Positions 57,662 to 64,000 of a stretch of DNA of 64,000 nucleotides are shown one piece after another (the stretch's first letter is position 1; each line of letters opens with the position of its first letter). The stretch is from positions 682,001 to 746,000 of the forward strand of contig JAFJTR010000002.1 in NCBI GenBank assembly GCA_022559985.1, written 5' to 3'. Origin of the DNA: Parastagonospora avenae f. sp. tritici 18332-5. Its lineage: Eukaryota > Ascomycota > Dothideomycetes > Pleosporales > Phaeosphaeriaceae. The notes beneath the pieces are model-generated. The model saw nothing but the letters and a program-made list of their open reading frames with translations. It made no database searches and was not told the origin of the DNA. The translations under genes were made by a program, and so were the position numbers.

Positions 57662-58754
57662 ATGTACATATCTGGATACAAAAGTCACCATTTTCAAGTC
57701 TGCTCGCGTGCTATAGAAGTCGCACAAGAACGACCGTCACGCATCCAGATTTTACATGGTTTAATGATTGTTGTGTTCATCCAGGCAAAGAAAAACATCG
57801 CTGGTGCAGTGTTACACAATAAATTTTGTTAGGTTATCTCGACTGAACGGATTGGTCGAGGTGATTAAACAATATGTCACTCACTCTTACGAATTGCATG
57901 ATGGTCGATGGTCGGCACTTTGAGAGGGTAGACTTTGCAGACTCCAAGCATCAATTACATGACCAGACAATTGTGGACAACTTCAAAACCTCGTCGCAAC
58001 TATTGATGGGCGTCATAGATTCTTCTCTATCCGAGGCCGTGTCATGACCATTGTCATTCAGTCTCCACCATGTACTGGCGTGCTGCTTGCTGGTGTCCAA
58101 GCTTTTCCCAACTACCCTGTTTGGTGTCCGATCGTCCTTAATATCCTTCGCTGTCCACTATGAGTGGACACTTCGTCCGCGGATTGCTGCGCCCACATTC
58201 TCACAGACGCGACAGCCGAGATTATAGCGCACAGCAAGTTTTTCCGATGCAGGTGTCCTTGACTCGAAGATTGGTCTCCGGGCGACAAGTTTTTAACAAG
58301 CAAGGGCAGAGCTGGTCAGGAACATTGGCACAGAGTCATGTAGCTTGGCATTCTTGCCGACATCTTGTGGGGTAAACGAAACGCCACGGGACTGTCGCCA
58401 ACAGCATGGGACTTACAGAACCTGCGTTCTCCAGACTATCTCCGGACGTTCATGTTTAAAATGTGCAAGGACGACAGTAACTTGAATCTGACGGAGGCCC
58501 TATCCTTGCATGCCGAATCGAACAAGGCAAGGCACTAACTTAACCAGGACACGGAAGAGCTCTCGGCAGCTGATCTCCGTCACCGTGCAGAGAACGTCGG
58601 CCATGTCACCCCAAAACACCACATCAACTACCACGGTCGCCCACCAACGACCATCGTGTAACGGCCCGGACTTTTACCGATGCAAGGCTACTTTCACGCC
58701 GCTTCTCTCAACCTGCCGTGATAGCACCGAGCCGGAGCGTCTGGCAGCAGAACT
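57662..58754. other. Intergenic
   Basis: About 1.1 kb; no gene or repeat recognised. Confidence 0.45.
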
Positions 58755-60557
58755 ATGCCCGATGCCGCCCTAGGGCTGCCGTCTTATAAGAACGCTACCC
58801 CAGAAAACATGTCGTTCTCATTGCGCTGGTTGCGGAGAAGGCTTTTGCTCATCACGATGTTTGTCGCCACTACTTTCTTGCTGTTTGGGTACTTCGGCGC
58901 TTTTGGCTTAGGCCGGCCGTATTCGCAATACCCAACACCAAACCAACCAAGCCAATACAATGGCTCGCTCCTTGTTACGCTACCCGGATATGGATCCTTT
59001 CAAGGAATCCAGCTTCATGCGGATATGAAAGGTGTAGAGATCTTTCAATCACCTGTAGACGCCTGGCTAGGCGTAGAGTATTCCACCCAGCCTGCGGGAA
59101 CCGACCGCTTCAAAGTAGTGGAAGCACCTGCAGCGTTTGACGGAGTTAAGGATGCATCGAACTCAGGGCCAGCATGCTGGCAGAACATCTATGCTGCATT
59201 CCCACAATCAGAAGCATGTCTTACAATCAACGTCTACCGTCCGTCCGGAGTTCCCATCGACCAGAAGTTGCCTGCCCTGGTATATTTGCACGGCGGATCA
59301 TTTGTGACTGGATCGCACCGCAGTTTCGATGGTGCTCTGTTCGTCGAGAAGAGTGCACAGCCCGTCATGGTTGTCACTGTGCAATACCGGCTGGGTGCTT
59401 TGGGAACTCTGCCCGGAAAATTCATGGAAGAGGAGGACTTGCTCAATCTGGGCATACGCGACCAGAAACAGGCGCTCGAGTTCTTGCAGCAACACTTCGA
59501 GTCCTTTGGCGGTGACAAGGAGAAGATCACACTTGGCGGACAAAGTGCGGGCGGACACGCAGTCGGCATCCACCTCTTCCACAACTACGGCGAAGATGAA
59601 GGCAAGCCACTTTTCCACCAAGTGATTACGTCCTCAGGATCGCCAACGGCGCGCGCATTTCCTGGCATCGAGTACCCGTTGTACCAGAGCCAAGTTCAAC
59701 AGTTCATGGACTATGTCAACTGCCCGACCTCGCCCAGCTCAGCCGCACTTGAGTGCCTTCGCTCATCCGAGGCCGATGATATTCAATTCATCTCCTCTTC
59801 GCTGTACAACGCCCACAATGCCAACATTACATGGCCATGGCAACCAGTATCACCAGGACCCCTGTTCGAGAAGCGTGGCTCAAAGTCTGGTGAAGATGGC
59901 ACATTCTTCAAGGTTCCCATGATGATTGCATCTATGACAGACGAAGGTACAGGCTTTGTGCCCCAAGACCTACGCACAAATGCTCAATTCCTCACTTTCT
60001 GGAAGACCCTTGTTCCGGGTCTGAATGACCAAGACCTGGCGGATCTCCAAGTCCTCTACCCAGACTTGAACTCCACAAACATGGAGTCAGCAACTTATGT
60101 ATCCAAGCAGTTCGAGCGCTTGTCCGCTTCATATGCCGACTACTCATACATCTGCCCTGTACAAGACACTGCATCTCGTCTGTCCACTGCTGGTGCGCCT
60201 GTGTACAAAGCACGCTTCAACACCCCAAACTACACGCCTGCATACCTGGGAGTTCCCCACGCCAGTGATAGCGCATACTTCCAAGGCCAGGCAAGCGCGC
60301 AATACCCTTCAATTGCAGACATTTACAGTGCATACTGGGCGAGCTTCGTTGTTAGTGGAGACCCGAACCAGTACGCTCGGGAAGGCAGCGCGAAGTGGGA
60401 AACGTATCAGCCGGGTGGTGGAGCAGACGGTAGAGAGTTGGTAGTGAATAGGCCGAGCCAAGGTGGCCCGGTGATGGAGAATGAGAAGGATGCAACCAGG
60501 ATGGAGCAGTGTCGTTGGTGGAGAGACGAGTCGAGGGCGATAAGGATCAACAAATGA
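58755..60557 (+). CDS. Type-B carboxylesterase with N-terminal membrane anchor
   Basis: Single exon, 600 residues. A short cytosolic arm with RRRL is followed by one hydrophobic segment (about 29-52, LLLITMFVATTFLLFGYFGAF), so this is a type-II membrane protein or an uncleaved signal. The esterase fold follows: oxyanion HGGSFVTGS, and the nucleophile Ser264 in LGGQSAGGHAVG, the GxSxG motif. A late His in LGVPHASDSAYF completes the likely triad. Paired cysteines such as CWQN...SEAC fit the family. Carboxylesterases of this group hydrolyse varied esters. The start could also be the ATG at 58809 (MSFSLRW), which would keep the anchor. Confidence 0.88.
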   Translation: MPDAALGLPSYKNATPENMSFSLRWLRRRLLLITMFVATTFLLFGYFGAFGLGRPYSQYPTPNQPSQYNGSLLVTLPGYGSFQGIQLHADMKGVEIFQSPVDAWLGVEYSTQPAGTDRFKVVEAPAAFDGVKDASNSGPACWQNIYAAFPQSEACLTINVYRPSGVPIDQKLPALVYLHGGSFVTGSHRSFDGALFVEKSAQPVMVVTVQYRLGALGTLPGKFMEEEDLLNLGIRDQKQALEFLQQHFESFGGDKEKITLGGQSAGGHAVGIHLFHNYGEDEGKPLFHQVITSSGSPTARAFPGIEYPLYQSQVQQFMDYVNCPTSPSSAALECLRSSEADDIQFISSSLYNAHNANITWPWQPVSPGPLFEKRGSKSGEDGTFFKVPMMIASMTDEGTGFVPQDLRTNAQFLTFWKTLVPGLNDQDLADLQVLYPDLNSTNMESATYVSKQFERLSASYADYSYICPVQDTASRLSTAGAPVYKARFNTPNYTPAYLGVPHASDSAYFQGQASAQYPSIADIYSAYWASFVVSGDPNQYAREGSAKWETYQPGGGADGRELVVNRPSQGGPVMENEKDATRMEQCRWWRDESRAIRINK

Positions 60558-61317
60558 GGCGTACCATCAGCATCGGATCCATCTAGCAATCATTGTTAAT
60601 GTAATGACATCAACCAGTGCAACTTTTGCCGAATCAACTATCATTCGATCCGCTGAATAGTGACACTTCCGACCACACAATGTTACATACGACGCACACT
60701 CTTTGAGCATGAAAACGATTGCTGCCATGAAACAGTTTCTGGCAAACATGAGCCGAAAATGCGAAATGTTGCGCGATCAGGTACAGCAATTGGAATATCC
60801 CAAGTCTTTGACGGCTCTGGTTTGTGCAGATATATGGCCACAGTATAAGACTGCTCTTTTGAGCCTCTTCACCTACACATGTTCATCTGAAAGGTATGAC
60901 GGGCCAAAGAGTATATATCACTGAATACGACTATTGGTATACGCTACTAAATCATGGACTACCAACTCGCTGAGTTATGGGCCTGAACCACATTTTGCGC
61001 ATGGGTGCTTATTCCGGTACCAATCAGAAGCAGTGAAGGGTATTCACTCAGTACTCACCCGTGATAGCTGTTTCGGGAAGAAACTAGTGAATCACCATTG
61101 ACATTGTTGCCTGAGCCCCTCAAAATCTATGGTAGGCGCCCCTCGCAGGTATAAAATAGCTCTCATCGTATCGAACACTTCCAATCTCTCCACATACACA
61201 ACTTCTTTGATCAACCACGAACTCATTTGTTCTACACCATATTCCACGGCCTAAGCTCAAATAAGCTCAACCCACACAGTCAACGTCACCTCCTTCAATC
61301 TTCTCGAGTCTAGCATC
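60558..61317. other. Intergenic with TATA box for the G-patch gene
   Basis: A TATAAAAT box at 61150-61157 is followed by a C/T- and A/C-rich leader up to the ATG at 61318. Otherwise nothing recognised. Confidence 0.5.
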
Positions 61318-62868
61318 ATGTCTGGATCTAACAGCACCGCCGGCATGTAATCTTCATCCGGTTCAGCTCCCAAGATGACCTTCGCTGAGCGGATGATGGC
61401 CAAGATGGGCCATAAAGACGGCGAGGGCCTTGGTAGAGATGGCTCAGGAATTGTCAATCCGCTCGAGGGCATTCAGAAACTTGGTCGCGAGGGCCTTGGT
61501 TTTGAGGCTCCAGCTCCACCACCAAAGCGTCTACGGGAGTCCAACACAGCTCTTCCCAACCCCAAGAAGTATGATTTCGAGAGCACAATGATCTACATTA
61601 CTTGCTTGCCGCACCACTCCAAGCCAAGCTACATTCACAGCCTGTTTAGTAGATAGTAGGCCATTCAAGATCTCTTCACTCTGGAGGAGAACTGTGGAGG
61701 AGTCGCCTGGATAGAGTTCAAGACACCTGAAGACGTGCTGGCGGCAGTCTCCAAGTACGATCGTCACTCCTTTGGGCCCAATGGCTGTAAGATCAACGTG
61801 GAGTGGATTCCGCTCGAGGATGGTCCTGCGAAGAAGGAGCGAATTATTCGGTACTCTGAATTAGCACAAGAGAAGAATGCACAACTGCCGACTGCTACCG
61901 TGCTAGTTTCCCACCTCCCCAACAGCGGACTCATCAGCAACATAAACGAGATGATGGAACTGATGGGCATGAACAGCTACTCTGAATTCGACGAAGACGG
62001 GGAGCTACATGGTATCAAAGACATTCGGTCGATTCCCCATCGCGGTGTGTTGATCCGCTTCGAGTGCATCGGAGACGCAGATAGCTTCCGCTCGCAGCTC
62101 AATGACGACTACTGGAAGAACGACACTCTTCACGTAGAGTTTTGTCCCAACTCCGAGATGGATGAGCATCTCGAAGCTTACAAGCCGGGCAAAAAGCCAA
62201 GCTTGAAGCTTTTCGTGCGAAATGTGCGAGGCGTGACGGCTCCGCAGATCGACGACATTCAGGTCAACGCTGGAGGATTTGCGTTCATCTTCCTTACTGC
62301 TGATGATGCAGCAACGCTCATTGACAAGTTTCCCAATGGGGTCAAAACCCGAGGTGGCCCCAAGATTTATCTTGCAGCTCCGGGTCACAAGGACAAGAAG
62401 GATCTCATGGCATTCAACGCAGCTCGAGCGAGATTGTCAAGCGCACCAGCTCAGCCACCGGCTCAGCGACAAGCACCAGTTGCACCCGTCTCGAGGGCTG
62501 TCCCTACCACTGACACTACGCCCATGGCAAAGCGAACTTATGCACCTACGACTCAGCCCATATCAGGAGTTAAGCCCGCAGCTGAAGCTAAGCTTGGAGG
62601 ACTAGTCGCACAGACTCAGTCATTAAGCTTGGTTTCACGTCCAGTGCGCGTGAAGCTCGTCAAGCTCCCAACCTGGACCACTGAAGCCGACATACGGACT
62701 TTTCTCGGAGGTTTCGCGATTGCGGGGGATGGAGTGGCTCTAAATCGTGATTACGCCTTTGTTTGGCTGTCGTATGACGCTGAGGCGCAACGATCAGTCA
62801 CTACGCTCGACAAGCGCATCCTGAATGGCAAGGCAATCACGGTCAAGCTCGCGGCCGTTGCTAAGTAG
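61318..62868 (+). pseudogene. G-patch and RRM RNA-binding protein gene with in-frame stops (TAA; tandem TAG TAG)
   Basis: One frame runs from ATG 61318 to the TAG at 62866, interrupted by a TAA at 61348 and tandem TAG TAG at 61654-61659. A second ATG at 61375 lies after the TAA, so only the TAG pair blocks that start. Coding sense is continuous on both sides (...SYIHSLFSR | AIQDLFTLEENCGGVAWIEF). The product would begin with a G-patch (MMAKMGHKDGEGLGRDGSGIV...LGREGLGF), then RRM-like regions: MIYITCLPHH...GVAWIEFKTPEDV; ATVLVSHLPNSG; a last one near the C-terminus (VRVKLVKLPTWTTEADIRTFL...YAFVWLSYDAEA). It has no introns and still has a TATA promoter. G-patch proteins usually activate DEAH RNA helicases in RNA processing. 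It could be a retrocopy-like pseudogene, a gene rescued by RNA editing or readthrough, or a sequencing error. Confidence 0.7.
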
Positions 62869-64000
62869 GAGGTTTTCGTCTGCCAGGTCAAACAGTACGT
62901 GTACCCAAGTGATTGTTTTCCATATCATCATGTATCGTATACTCCAGCATGTCAGATCGGCTTGCGGTCGAATCTTTGTCAATTAAACCTATTAAAACCC
63001 CTAATCCATGATTCCTTTCATGTGTGTTTAACACATTCATCGCCTGACCGAGACAGTTATATGCCTTGTATTGCGGAACAGGTCTCTCACGATCATCTGA
63101 TTACAGATGTACACAAAATCTATACTCTCTATATTCATCATGCAGCGCACTTCACTGCAACCTCGATAAACGCTCTCCCTTTCGATAATTGGCGAGACAT
63201 AATCAGGACTGGAAAATCTTTTGATCTGGCATCCTATAACGCGTTCTGACGTTTCGGAACCTCTTGAGATACTGCATCGCTTGTGCTGGTGCAAGATGCT
63301 GCGCTTCCTGCCACCAATTTCACCGAACGAAATTAAAGCATAGCTTGCTAAGATTTCGCTGCATGCCGAATAGTGGACAACTCAGCAACGTGTACTTGGA
63401 AAGCTGACAGACAACCCCGAATTCTCGAACGATCGTTCAGCCATCTATGGTACCGCTCTCCGGGATCTGCAGGATTAAATTTTGTGGTGCCGCGAGTCTG
63501 AGGCCTTTTGAGGCGCGAGAAGGGCACGAAAACGGCATTTTAATATACCTGCATCACTTCGAACCACCTGGATACGACATTTTTGCATGTACTTATGTCC
63601 ATTTACATGTCTCCAAGGCGCCAGTGCTTTCTAGCAGAACACGCACTAGCAGTGCGAAGTGGCACAGTGTTTCCGCACAGCCCATTGCTTGGACGGCCCC
63701 AAGACTATCTCAAAAACCCAAGCAAATTTTCGACTTCTCCAACGATTGAAACATGAGACTTAGACGGAAGCAAAAGTGCTCTTGTCTACCGACCTCGGGA
63801 ATCATATGGTCCGTGCCCCTATGCATACGAGCAGGCAGTAGTTCTGTTGTAGCTGCCTCGAAAATTCTTCTGCGTATATTCACTGTGGAGTGGTCGCACC
63901 ATTGTGGGTGCACCAAGCATCGGTGAAAGGCAAACACTCCTCAGTCATTATTATTCACGTTCACCAACAGGGTCCGAGCGCGTCCCAGCCTTCCACTACA
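62869..64000. other. Intergenic to window end
   Basis: About 1.1 kb; no gene, RNA or repeat recognised. Confidence 0.45.

Noticed and set aside
8698..61659. Reassigned stop codons (TAA/TAG read as Gln)
   Set aside because: Many clearly intact genes here end at TAA or TAG exactly where their families end (for example dihydroxy-acid dehydratase and CPS small chain), so the standard code is used.
1..64000. CRISPR array, rRNA or bacterial-type operon
   Set aside because: The sequence is a eukaryotic, intron-rich fungal chromosome; no spaced direct repeats or rRNA motifs were seen.

Overview
This window is nuclear DNA of a filamentous ascomycete. Almost every gene is split by one to three introns of about 47-100 bp with GT...AG ends and CTNAY-like branch sites. 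It carries fungal hallmarks: a mitochondrial arginine-specific carbamoyl-phosphate synthase small chain with its arginine-attenuator-peptide leader ORF, Zn2Cys6 proteins, a Lam/Ysp2-type sterol-transfer protein and GPI-glucanase-like GH17. Gene style suggests Pezizomycotina, probably Dothideomycetes; that placement is inference. Genes are mostly independent, on both strands, and no clear biosynthetic cluster is visible.

Layout. 1-5.6 kb: end of an MFS transporter, a secreted GH17 beta-glucanase with a long Ser/Pro tail, and dihydroxy-acid dehydratase. 5.6-12.6 kb: a gene-poor stretch with two related secreted proteins (6990 and 10811) that share signal peptide, promoter blocks and an LxxR-x-(A/P)-Q design. 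Between them lies an unknown ORF interrupted by one in-frame TAG. 12.6-25 kb, all minus strand: a C2H2-like zinc-finger protein, a protein kinase, a coiled-coil protein and Cdc42. 25.9-30.6 kb: a two-cluster Zn2Cys6 protein with three zinc cysteines changed to tyrosine, and a GH3 beta-glucosidase. 31-35 kb, minus strand: the CPS small chain with its regulatory uORF, and a MIT-domain protein. 35-39 kb: a poorly resolved region with a Ulp1-like protease fragment. 39.4-45.8 kb: Lam-type sterol transporter and an Acinus-like SAP protein. 45.8-48 kb: a dead GMC oxidoreductase fragment and a tRNA-Ser-like sequence. 48-64 kb: an MCT-type MFS transporter, an EthD-like protein, an F-box-like protein, a frameshifted astacin-like metalloprotease, an SDR, a haloacid dehalogenase, a membrane carboxylesterase, and a G-patch/RRM gene broken by tandem in-frame TAG TAG.

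The most interesting signals are: (1) the repeat-built secreted precursor at 6990-7655 and its promoter-sharing relative; (2) the arginine attenuator uORF at 32534-32605; (3) several otherwise intact genes hit by a few point lesions of the kind made by C-to-T change at CpA (CAR to TAR, TGY to TAY). Two of those are in-frame UAG codons that could also be A-to-I RNA-editing sites. All exon joins below were made by eye from splice signals and frame continuity and are not backed by transcripts.
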